NCBI RefSeq assembly: GCF_023499215.1
Contig: NZ_JAKHSK010000002.1
Coordinates: 186,001-250,000 of the forward strand
DNA: 64,000 nt
From: Zunongwangia pacifica
GTDB lineage: Bacteria > Bacteroidota > Bacteroidia > Flavobacteriales > Flavobacteriaceae
Direction of reading: 5' to 3'
A model generated the notes under the pieces. The model ran no database searches. It had not been told where the DNA came from and saw nothing but the letters and a program-made list of their open reading frames with translations. The position numbers and the translations under genes are program-made. Positions 43,978-51,964 of this stretch are shown here, one piece after another; positions within the stretch are counted from its first letter, which is position 1; each line of letters begins with the position of its first letter.

Positions 43978-45252
43978 ATGAAAATCTTAATACTAGGTTC
44001 TGGCGGTAGAGAGCATACTTTTGCTTACAAAATTGCACAAAGTCCAAAATGTGAAAAACTTTATATAGCTCCCGGAAATGCCGGAACTGCAAACGTAGGG
44101 GAAAATGTGAGCCTAAATGTAGGAGATTTTTCTGGTATTAAAGATTTTATTATTGAAAAAAATATAGACATGTTGGTCGTAGGTCCTGAAGATCCTCTTG
44201 TCAAAGGAATTACAGATTTTTGTAAGGGAGAGCCAGAGTTGAAAGATCTTTTAATTGTTGGGCCTTCTAAACGCGGAGCATTACTGGAAGGAAGTAAAGA
44301 GCGTGCCAAAGAATTTATGGCGATGTATCAAATCCCAACAGCCGCATACGAAAGTTTTACCATAGAAAGTTTAGAAGCCGGTAAAACATTTTTGGAAACT
44401 TTAAAGGCCCCTTACGTTCTTAAAGCCGATGGCCTTGCTGCAGGAAAAGGCGTTTTAATTTTAAATGATCTTAATGAAGCGAAGGCCGAATTAGAGAATA
44501 TGCTGAAAAATCAAAAATTTGGAGAAGCCAGCGCAAAAGTGGTGATCGAAGAATTTTTGGACGGGATAGAACTTAGCGTTTTTGTTTTGACCGACGGTAA
44601 AAATTACAAAATCTTACCCACAGCTAAAGATTACAAGCGAATAGGAGAAGGTGATACCGGTTTAAATACCGGTGGAATGGGAGCAATCTCTCCGGTACCT
44701 TTTGCTGATGCCGAATTTATGCAGAAAATCGAAGAGCGCATTGTAAAACCTACGGTAAACGGTCTTGCTGAAGAAAATATCGATTATAAAGGATTCGTCT
44801 TTATCGGATTGATAAAAGTAGGAAACGAGCCTTATGTGATAGAATATAATGTACGAATGGGAGACCCTGAAACTGAAGTAGTTTTACCAAGGGTAAAATC
44901 TGATTTGGTAGAAGTGCTGGAAAAAGCCGCCCAGGGAAAACTTGATGAGGTAGATCTGGAAATCGACCAGAGAACTGCTACAACGGTAATGATGGTTTCT
45001 GGAGGATATCCAGAAGCTTACGAAAAAGCTAAAGAAATTATCGGTATCGAAAATGTAGAAGACGCGCTGGTATTTCATGCAGGGACTACGTTAAAGGATG
45101 GTAAAGTAGTGACCAACGGCGGTAGGGTAATTGCTGTAACCGCATTTGGAGAAGATTACAAACAGGCACTAAAAAAATCTTACCAAAATGTAGAAAAACT
45201 ACAATTTGATAAGATGTATTTTAGAAAAGATCTAGGATTCGACCTTGCTTAG
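43978..45252 (+). CDS. purD: Phosphoribosylamine--glycine ligase
   Basis: A 424-residue ATP-grasp enzyme for the second step of purine synthesis: phosphoribosylamine plus glycine plus ATP gives GAR. The start MKILILGSGGREHTFAYKIAQ is diagnostic. The ATP-grasp blocks APYVLKADGLAAGKGVLIL and VIEEFLDGIELSVFVLTDG and the tail YNVRMGDPETEVVLPRVKSDL follow. I use the ATG at 43978, since the upstream TTG lies inside a promoter element. The stop codon is inside a hairpin shared with the convergent small gene. Confidence 0.97.
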   Translation: MKILILGSGGREHTFAYKIAQSPKCEKLYIAPGNAGTANVGENVSLNVGDFSGIKDFIIEKNIDMLVVGPEDPLVKGITDFCKGEPELKDLLIVGPSKRGALLEGSKERAKEFMAMYQIPTAAYESFTIESLEAGKTFLETLKAPYVLKADGLAAGKGVLILNDLNEAKAELENMLKNQKFGEASAKVVIEEFLDGIELSVFVLTDGKNYKILPTAKDYKRIGEGDTGLNTGGMGAISPVPFADAEFMQKIEERIVKPTVNGLAEENIDYKGFVFIGLIKVGNEPYVIEYNVRMGDPETEVVLPRVKSDLVEVLEKAAQGKLDEVDLEIDQRTATTVMMVSGGYPEAYEKAKEIIGIENVEDALVFHAGTTLKDGKVVTNGGRVIAVTAFGEDYKQALKKSYQNVEKLQFDKMYFRKDLGFDLA

Positions 45253-45270
45253 GATTATCCTAAGTAAGGT
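45242..45270. terminator. Hairpin spanning the two convergent stop codons
   Basis: ACCTTGCTTAGGA (45242-45254) faces TCCTAAGTAAGGT (45258-45270). The one non-Watson-Crick position is G-U in plus-strand RNA. The loop TTA is the complement of the minus gene's stop codon, and the purD TAG lies in the left arm. No T tract follows. Confidence 0.5.
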
Positions 45271-45479
45271 TTAGACCTTGTGTTTTCGTCATCGGCATCT
45301 TGGAAAATCTTTAATTGCTTACACCAGTATGCAAAAGCGATCATTCCAATGATAATAAATACAAAGTTGATGGCGTTAGCAGCCCACCATGAGTCTAGTT
45401 CCAGGGAACGTAGCCAATCAAGAGGTACAAGAAGTACATTTTCAAATAGCCACGAGATTCCTTCAAAAAATTCAGTCAT
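45255..45479 (-). CDS. Small membrane protein, DUF6341-like
   Basis: A 74-residue protein. Residues about 1-30 form an amphipathic N-terminal part (FFEGISWLFENVLLVPLDWLRSLELDSWW), then one transmembrane helix (ANAINFVFIIIGMIAFAYWC), then a polar tail ending KPYLG. I recognise it as like DUF6341, a small protein conserved in Flavobacteriia. The gene sits between purD and the DUF6427-like gene, with which it is divergent. Function unknown. Confidence 0.7.
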   Translation of the reverse strand: MTEFFEGISWLFENVLLVPLDWLRSLELDSWWAANAINFVFIIIGMIAFAYWCKQLKIFQDADDENTRSKPYLG

Positions 45480-45525
45480 CGTTTAACATTGTTAGTTTAA
45501 CACTACAAAAATAGAAAAAAGAGCA

Positions 45526-46452
45526 ATGCTAACAAGCTTTTTTGCCAAATCAAAGCCAATTAATATTACGCTTGTCCTCGTATTGCTCTCTGGATTTTTT
45601 ATCACAGCTAATTTCCAGAACTGGTTTTTGGCTTTCGAGATCTTTAAATTCTTTAAAATTTTAGGCGTTTTTTTAACGCTTATGCTGTCACTATTTTTGC
45701 TGAATTTTATAGCAAAAAAGAATGATCTTACCCAGCGTAGCGCGTATAAAGTTCTTTTATTTTCGGTGTTTTGTGCTTCCTTTTTTTCGTTGCTTAGGGA
45801 TTATAATGTGATCATTTCAGCAACGCTTATTCTATTGGCTTTACGCCGAATAATAAGTTTAAAATCGCAAATAAGCGTGCAAAAGAAAATATTTGACGCT
45901 GCTTTTTGGATTTGTATTGCTTCGTTATTCTATTTCTGGTCGATTTTATTTTTATTGATTGTATTTTGGGGGATTATCATTTATTCGCCCAGGCCTAAAA
46001 ACTGGTTAATTCCTATCACTTCAGCAGTTTGTGTTTACATGATTTACTGCTCGATACACTTATTAATTTACGATCAATTTTATCTAATTTCAGATTGGTA
46101 CCAGTCCTATAATTTCGATTTTTCTAATTATCAGTCCTTCAAATTCCTAACGCCAATAAGTATCATTTTAGCACTTACTTTATGGTCGCTTGTATATTAT
46201 ATTTCAATTATTCAAAAGGCCGGTGTGAGTTTACGACCATCCTTAAACCTTATTTTGTTTACGCTTGTCATTGGTATTTCAGTAGGAATATTGGCGCCAA
46301 GTAAAAATGGGAGCGAGCTTATTTTTTTCTTTATTCCGCTTAGTATTATTGTTTCTAACTACTTTGATACCGGCAAGGATAAGATCTTTAGGGAAATACT
46401 TTTACTAATATTGATTTTGATGCCTTTTGGAGTGCTTTTTATTCATACTTAA
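45526..46452 (+). CDS. Multi-pass membrane protein, DUF6427-like
   Basis: A 308-residue protein with about eight to ten hydrophobic helices and few polar loops. The start MLTSFFAKSKPINITLVLVLLSGFFITANF and the ending block PSKNGSELIFFFIPLSIIVSNYF match the DUF6427 family as I remember it. It looks like a sugar- or lipid-linked membrane protein, but there is no catalytic motif I trust. It is divergent from the DUF6341-like gene, with 46 bp between them. Confidence 0.65.
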   Translation: MLTSFFAKSKPINITLVLVLLSGFFITANFQNWFLAFEIFKFFKILGVFLTLMLSLFLLNFIAKKNDLTQRSAYKVLLFSVFCASFFSLLRDYNVIISATLILLALRRIISLKSQISVQKKIFDAAFWICIASLFYFWSILFLLIVFWGIIIYSPRPKNWLIPITSAVCVYMIYCSIHLLIYDQFYLISDWYQSYNFDFSNYQSFKFLTPISIILALTLWSLVYYISIIQKAGVSLRPSLNLILFTLVIGISVGILAPSKNGSELIFFFIPLSIIVSNYFDTGKDKIFREILLLILILMPFGVLFIHT

Positions 46453-46524
46453 AAGAGCTTTAGAAGCATACATTTGAATTTCTGGTCGTACAAAAGAGGA
46501 TAATATCAATTATAGATTTTATAA

Positions 46525-46532
46525 TACCTTTG
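46525..46532 (+). promoter_or_regulatory. -7 element before the DUF4254 gene
   Basis: TACCTTTG fits TAnnTTTG, about 95 bp before the ATG at 46627. It implies a leader of about 85 bases. Confidence 0.5.
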
Positions 46533-46626
46533 TATCTTAATTTTAAATATTCAATAAAAGCGACGAATCCTGAAATTTTCAGATTTTGGGGGCGTTTAAA
46601 CTATTCAGTTTTAAAAAATCAACATA

Positions 46627-47232
46627 ATGTTTACAGATAAAGCCAATAAGATCTTTCAGGAAGTGATCAAAAAATATCATGAAATTGATCATGTAGATCA
46701 GCCTTTTACAAACCCCTATGATAGTGAATCACAGCTTATAGAGCATCTTTTGTATAGAAAATGCTGGATAGATACTGTGCAATGGCATTACGAGGATATT
46801 GTAAGGGATCCCAATATCGATCCTGTGGCTGGGTTAAAACTGAAACGCCTTATTGATGCTTCTAACCAGGATCGTACCGATACGGTAGAATATATTGATA
46901 GTTATTTCCTTGAAAAATATAAAGCGGTGGAGCCCAAAGAAAATGCGACGATCAATACAGAAAGTCCTGCTTGGGGTGTAGACCGGTTATCGATCTTAGC
47001 ACTTAAAATTTATCACATGCACCAGGAAGCCACTCGTGACGATGCTTCAGCAGAGCATAAAGAAAAATGCCAGGCAAAGCTTGATATTTTATTAGAGCAA
47101 CGGGTAGATCTTTCTTCAGCCATAGATCAGCTTTTAAAAGATATTGAAAACGGTGATAAATACATGAAAGTCTATAAACAGATGAAAATGTATAATGATG
47201 ACGAACTAAACCCGGTTCTTAGAAATAAATAA
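46627..47232 (+). CDS. DUF4254 family protein
   Basis: A 201-residue soluble, mostly helical protein with the conserved blocks QLIEHLLYRKCWIDTVQWHYEDIVRDPNIDP and INTESPAWGVDRLSILALKIYHM. These identify DUF4254, a family of unknown function that commonly sits next to heptosyltransferase genes in Bacteroidota. The GT9 gene follows here after 8 bp. The pairing suggests a role in lipopolysaccharide core synthesis, but there is no direct evidence. Confidence 0.8.
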   Translation: MFTDKANKIFQEVIKKYHEIDHVDQPFTNPYDSESQLIEHLLYRKCWIDTVQWHYEDIVRDPNIDPVAGLKLKRLIDASNQDRTDTVEYIDSYFLEKYKAVEPKENATINTESPAWGVDRLSILALKIYHMHQEATRDDASAEHKEKCQAKLDILLEQRVDLSSAIDQLLKDIENGDKYMKVYKQMKMYNDDELNPVLRNK

Positions 47233-47240
47233 GAAAAATT

Positions 47241-48314
47241 ATGAGCACTACACATCAACATATTCCCAAGGAGAATAAAGAGAAAAGTGCTCATATTCTT
47301 GCTATTCGTTTATCGGCCATGGGCGATGTAGCCATGACGGTTCCTGTGATTAGAACCTTTATGGCGATGTATCCCAATTGCCGAATCACTTTCCTTACGC
47401 GTCCTTTTTTTGCGCCTATGTTTAAAGGGATTCCCAATGTAGAAATTTATGAAGCCAATATTAATGGCGAGCATAATGGTGTGATGGGATTGGGAAGACT
47501 GGCCCGGGAATTACGAAATCATGAGATCGAAATGGTGGCCGATCTTCACAATGTTCTTAGAAGCAATGTATTAAAATCGGTTTTTTATTTCTTCGGAATT
47601 CCCGTGAAACAAATCGATAAGGGTAGGGCAGAAAAAAAGAAATTAACCCGTGAAGATCATAAAATTTTCAGGGAATTAAAAAGTACACACCAGCGCTATG
47701 CCGATGTGTTTGAAGAGTTGGGATTCCCTATCGATTTCAGTAATCATATTTTTCCTGAAAAACAGCAAATTCCGCCTAAAATACATGATATCGTAGCGCA
47801 TTCCTCTAAAAAATGGTTGGGAATTGCCCCTTTTGCCCAGCACAATTCTAAAGCCTATCCGGCAGATTTAATGGAAGAGGTTTTAGGCAAACTAAATAAC
47901 CAGGACAATATTCAGGTGTTTTTACTTGGCGGGGGAAATGTGGAAACCAAAAAACTACAATCCTGGGCACAGCAATTTGAGAATTGTATAAGTGTGGCGG
48001 GGCTCTTATCTTTTGAAGAAGAGCTGGCTTTAATATCCAATCTTGATGTGATGTTATCGATGGATAGTGGAAATGGACATATGGCGGCGATGTATGGGAT
48101 TCCGGTAATTAGTATTTGGGGAGTAACCCATCCTTATGCCGGATTTAAACCGTTTAAACAGCCTTTCGAAAATTCGTTGATTCCAGATTTAGAGAAGTTC
48201 CCCAAAATACCCACCTCGGTTTATGGCAATAAATATCCTGATGGTTACGAATTTGCCATTAGGAACATAAGTCCGAACAGCGTGGTTAAAAAAATAAATT
48301 CGGTATTGAATTGA
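47241..48314 (+). CDS. Glycosyltransferase family 9 (heptosyltransferase-like)
   Basis: A 357-residue GT-B enzyme. The start HILAIRLSAMGDVAMTVPVIRTFMAMYPNCRITFLTR is the GT9 acceptor-domain signature. The donor-domain motif is SMDSGNGHMAAMYGIPVISIWGVTHPYAGF. GT9 enzymes add ADP-heptose or a related sugar to the lipopolysaccharide core. It is coupled to the DUF4254 gene and ends at a bidirectional terminator. Confidence 0.9.
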   Translation: MSTTHQHIPKENKEKSAHILAIRLSAMGDVAMTVPVIRTFMAMYPNCRITFLTRPFFAPMFKGIPNVEIYEANINGEHNGVMGLGRLARELRNHEIEMVADLHNVLRSNVLKSVFYFFGIPVKQIDKGRAEKKKLTREDHKIFRELKSTHQRYADVFEELGFPIDFSNHIFPEKQQIPPKIHDIVAHSSKKWLGIAPFAQHNSKAYPADLMEEVLGKLNNQDNIQVFLLGGGNVETKKLQSWAQQFENCISVAGLLSFEEELALISNLDVMLSMDSGNGHMAAMYGIPVISIWGVTHPYAGFKPFKQPFENSLIPDLEKFPKIPTSVYGNKYPDGYEFAIRNISPNSVVKKINSVLN

Positions 48315-48320
48315 AAAAGA

Positions 48321-48355
48321 AAAAGGCTTTCACTACTACTGAAAGCCTTTTTTAT
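48321..48355. terminator. Bidirectional terminator between GT9 and reductase genes
   Basis: AAAAGGCTTTC (48321-48331) pairs with GAAAGCCTTTT (48341-48351) around ACTACTACT. T and A tracts lie on both sides. Confidence 0.92.
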
Positions 48356-48372
48356 AAAAAAAATACTAAAAT

Positions 48373-49419
48373 TTAAACGTCGTCGTAATCAACTTTAATG
48401 CTGGGAGTAAGCGGATGCGCCTGGCAGGTTAAAATCAATCCTTCTTCGATTTCATCGTCAGTAAGAATTTGATTTTTACGCATTTCAGCTTTTCCTTCCA
48501 CAATTCTGGCGATACAGCTACTGCAAATTCCGCCCTGGCAGGAATAAGGAACATCAAGATCGTTTTCCAGCGCAGCATCCAGAATCACATCGGTTTGATT
48601 CATCACAAAGCTGGTTTCCTCATCGTCAACCATAATGGTGATTTGTGTTTGCCCTTCAAGATTAGCTTCAACTTCGCCAGTATCGTTACTGGTAAATAAT
48701 TCGTAATAGATATTTTCTTCAGCGATACCATTATTGGTAAGAACTTCGCTTACATGATTAATCATTTCTTCGGGTCCGCAAAGATAAACAGCATCAAAAG
48801 GATGATCTTTAAATTTATTTTTCATCACAAAATTAACCGTGCTGGTTTCAATTCGGCCAAAATGTGCATTGTCTTCTCTGGCTCTACTAAATACAAATTC
48901 AACAAAAAGTCGATCTGGATAAGCCGACTGAAGTTCTAAAAGTTCCTTAAAGAAAATAGTATCTTCTGGAGATTTATTTCCGTAGGTAAGAATAAATCTA
49001 CTGTGGGATTCTTCAGAAAGTACTGTTTTTATAATCGATAATACCGGTGTGATACCACTTCCTGCTGCAAATGCAGCATAAGTTTTAGCCTTTGTAGAAG
49101 GTTCTAGAATAAATTTCCCTTCAGGAGTATGAACGTCTAAAATATCGCCAGCCTGAAGTTTATTATTAGCCACTACAGAAAATTTACCACCATCAACTTC
49201 CTTAACCGTTACTTTAAATTCTCCGGAATTTGGAGCTGAACAAAGGGAATAAGCTCTACGCAGTTCTTTACCATCCACATCTGCTTTTATGGTAATATAC
49301 TGTCCTGCTTTAAATTTGTATTCCTGCTCAAGTTCTGAAGGAATTTCGAACGAAATACTCACAGCCTGAGGCGTTTCCCTAATGATTTCTTTTATTTTTA
49401 GTTTATGAAATGTACCCAT
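48373..49419 (-). CDS. Ferredoxin-NADP reductase with 2Fe-2S domain, PaaE-like
   Basis: A 348-residue three-part electron carrier. The FAD domain has RRAYSLCSAPN, the NAD(P) domain has FAAGSGITPVLSII and YLCGPEEMI, and the C-terminal plant-type ferredoxin domain has cysteines C294, C299, C302 and C332 in the C-x4-C-x2-C-x29-C pattern. The order FAD-NAD-FeS matches PaaE, the reductase of phenylacetyl-CoA epoxidase, and related hydroxylase reductases. No paa oxygenase genes are near, so the partner is unknown. The ATG at 49419 (MGTFHKLKIKE) is preferred over the preceding TTG. Confidence 0.9.
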   Translation of the reverse strand: MGTFHKLKIKEIIRETPQAVSISFEIPSELEQEYKFKAGQYITIKADVDGKELRRAYSLCSAPNSGEFKVTVKEVDGGKFSVVANNKLQAGDILDVHTPEGKFILEPSTKAKTYAAFAAGSGITPVLSIIKTVLSEESHSRFILTYGNKSPEDTIFFKELLELQSAYPDRLFVEFVFSRAREDNAHFGRIETSTVNFVMKNKFKDHPFDAVYLCGPEEMINHVSEVLTNNGIAEENIYYELFTSNDTGEVEANLEGQTQITIMVDDEETSFVMNQTDVILDAALENDLDVPYSCQGGICSSCIARIVEGKAEMRKNQILTDDEIEEGLILTCQAHPLTPSIKVDYDDV

Positions 49420-49511
49420 CAAAAATAATTTGTGGGCAAAAATACAAAGTATCAGCTTTTAGAGTGTAACAAAAGTCTAAATTTCGACACAAGTAAGTAA
49501 AGCATTTTTGT

Positions 49512-50996
49512 ATGGTAGGTAAATTACTCAGTTTAGAGTGGAAGTCTTTTACACGTAGCGCAAGTTTTGGCAAGAGTCTGGGTCTTAAGATTTTCATGAT
49601 TTTTATAGGAGCATATTTTGCTGTCATGTTTCTTTTTATGGGAATAGGACTGTACCCCATATTAAAAGATGTATATCCTGATAAAGACCCACTCTTGAAA
49701 TTGAACGAATTTATTTTAGCCTGGCTGGCTTTCGAATTGATATTTCGATTTTTTATGCAAAGCCTTCCTGTAGTGCAAATAAAACCTTTGTTACTTCAGA
49801 ATATTAAAAAGCATAAGGTTATCAATTTTGTGTTGCTAAAATCACTATTCTCGTTCTATAACATTTTACCCATTTTAATTTACGTGCCTTTTGCTATTGT
49901 GGTCACTGTGAGATCTAATCATAGTGCAGTTTCAATGATTGCCTGGGCAGTTAGCGTATTGTTTTTTAGTTTTTCTGTCAATTATTTTAATTTCCTGATA
50001 AAAAAGAAGTTTGCTGAAGATCTAAAATCGTTCTTACCGGCGATCATTTTCATTTTAGCGCTGGCAGGATTAGAATATTTTGATGTTTTCCCGGTAAGCG
50101 AGAAGTTTGGTGTTTTCTTAAATTATGTGTTAGAAATGCCTTATTTGGCTATTTTGCCAGTCATTCTTTCAGTATTATTCTTTGTATGGGTACGAAATAC
50201 ACTGAAAAATAAATTTTACTTGGACGCCGGCCTAAAAACGAAACAAAAAGAGGTTAAATCACAGGAGTTTGAGTGGTTAAAAAGATTTGGTGATGTAGCG
50301 ACATTTCTTCAATTAGACATGAAGTTAATTTGGCGCAACAAACGTCCAAAATCAACGGTATTTCTTTCTTTTTTCTTTTTATTATATGGCTTACTGTTTT
50401 TTACCAATTCTGTTTACGAAGGCATGCCGGTAATGTTTGTTTTTGCTGGTATTTTTATCACCGGAATATTTATGATCAATTTTGGGCAATTTGTGCCAAG
50501 CTGGGATGCTGCCTATTACCAAATGATCATGTCGCAAAATATACCAATGCGAAAGTATCTGGCTTCTAAAGCAGCATTAATAAGTTTTAGTATTGTAATA
50601 CTTACTATTTTAAGCACACCTTATGCATATTTTGGCTGGAATATTCTACTCATTATTTTTACTTGTGCCCTGTATAATCTTGGGGTAAATGTACCCTTAT
50701 TGATGTTTACGGGATCGTTTAATAAAAAGCGTATTGATTTAGAAAAAAGTCCGTTTATGAATTATCAGGGAACCGGCGCAGCACAATGGTTAGTGGCCAT
50801 ACCACTATTGGCGGTTCCACTGGGTGTTTTTTACTTATGTTATAAAGTCTTCAGTTTTAATATTGGTCTTTTAGCGATAGGTGTTTTAGGACTTATAGGC
50901 ATCTTTCTTAGAAACTACCTGATGGATAGAATTACCATTCAGTATAAAAAGAATAAATATGCTATGATTCATGGGTATAAACAAACCGGTGATTAA
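49512..50996 (+). CDS. ABC exporter membrane subunit (DUF5687 family)
   Basis: A 494-residue protein with about twelve transmembrane helices in two blocks split by a polar region near 240-270 (NTLKNKFYLDAGLKTKQKEVKSQEFEWLKRFGD). The start MVGKLLSLEWKSFTRSASFGKSLGLKIF is typical of DUF5687 proteins. The gene for an ABC ATPase follows after 89 bp, so this is the likely membrane half of an exporter. The cargo is unknown. Confidence 0.8.
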   Translation: MVGKLLSLEWKSFTRSASFGKSLGLKIFMIFIGAYFAVMFLFMGIGLYPILKDVYPDKDPLLKLNEFILAWLAFELIFRFFMQSLPVVQIKPLLLQNIKKHKVINFVLLKSLFSFYNILPILIYVPFAIVVTVRSNHSAVSMIAWAVSVLFFSFSVNYFNFLIKKKFAEDLKSFLPAIIFILALAGLEYFDVFPVSEKFGVFLNYVLEMPYLAILPVILSVLFFVWVRNTLKNKFYLDAGLKTKQKEVKSQEFEWLKRFGDVATFLQLDMKLIWRNKRPKSTVFLSFFFLLYGLLFFTNSVYEGMPVMFVFAGIFITGIFMINFGQFVPSWDAAYYQMIMSQNIPMRKYLASKAALISFSIVILTILSTPYAYFGWNILLIIFTCALYNLGVNVPLLMFTGSFNKKRIDLEKSPFMNYQGTGAAQWLVAIPLLAVPLGVFYLCYKVFSFNIGLLAIGVLGLIGIFLRNYLMDRITIQYKKNKYAMIHGYKQTGD

Positions 50997-51085
50997 TACG
51001 ATATGCTATCTTAATTAACCAAAATAATAGCGCTTAACACTCAATTTTAATTAAAATATAAAGTCCCCCAAATAAAGAACATATT

Positions 51086-51853
51086 ATGATCACAGCAACC
51101 AATCTATCTAAAGTATACAATGGCACCAAAGTTTTAGATATCGACCATTTAGAAATCCCACAAGGTCAAAATTTCGGACTCGTGGGAAATAATGGAGCCG
51201 GAAAAACTACATTTTTTAGTTTGTTATTAGATTTAATAAGACCTACGTCAGGAAATATTTTTAATCAGGATATTACTGTTAACGAAAGTGAAGACTGGAA
51301 AACCTTTACCGCTTCGTTTATCGACGAGAGTTTTTTGATAGGTTATCTTACTGCGGAAGAATATTTTTATTTTGTGGGAGAACTGCGTAATCAAAACCGA
51401 GCCGATATTGATAGTTTTTTGATGCAATTTGAAGAATTTTTTAACGGGGAAATTATTGGCCGAAAAAAATATCTTCGGGATTTATCAAAAGGAAATCAGA
51501 AAAAAGTGGGAATCGTTGCGGCGTTAATTGGCGAGCCAAAAGTGGTGATTTTAGATGAGCCATTTGCCAATCTGGACCCTACGACACAAATTAGGCTGAA
51601 GAAAATTATTAAAGATCTTTCTGAAATTTCAGGAACTACTGTTTTGGTTTCCAGTCATGATCTTATTCATGTGACCGAAGTTTGTGAGCGTATCGTAGTT
51701 TTAAATAAAGGCATTATCGTTAAGGATATTAAAACTTCTGAAGCCACATTAAAAGAACTGGAAACTTATTTTTCTGGGGAACAAATTCCAGAAGAAGTGA
51801 AACTATCTGAAGAGGAGCAAACCGAGGAACCTAAAGTTGATAATCCCGAGTAA
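51086..51853 (+). CDS. ABC transporter ATP-binding protein
   Basis: A 255-residue ATPase. Walker A is G34-N-N-G-A-G-K-T-T42. The signature is L133-S-K-G-N-Q (the usual LSGGQ has a variant LSKG form in exporters of this kind). Walker B is VVILDE with D157 and E158, and the switch His is in SSHDLIHV. It should pair with the DUF5687 membrane protein. The acidic tail (residues about 236-255) is not needed for catalysis. Confidence 0.93.
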   Translation: MITATNLSKVYNGTKVLDIDHLEIPQGQNFGLVGNNGAGKTTFFSLLLDLIRPTSGNIFNQDITVNESEDWKTFTASFIDESFLIGYLTAEEYFYFVGELRNQNRADIDSFLMQFEEFFNGEIIGRKKYLRDLSKGNQKKVGIVAALIGEPKVVILDEPFANLDPTTQIRLKKIIKDLSEISGTTVLVSSHDLIHVTEVCERIVVLNKGIIVKDIKTSEATLKELETYFSGEQIPEEVKLSEEEQTEEPKVDNPE

Positions 51854-51964
51854 TCACGGCCTGATTTTTCTTATTTAATGCGCAAACCTTTGTATTTGTA
51901 AAAAGAAACTTATTTTTACATACTAAATGCTGCGTAACTGAGTTATGATGGTAATAAGAAAGGG

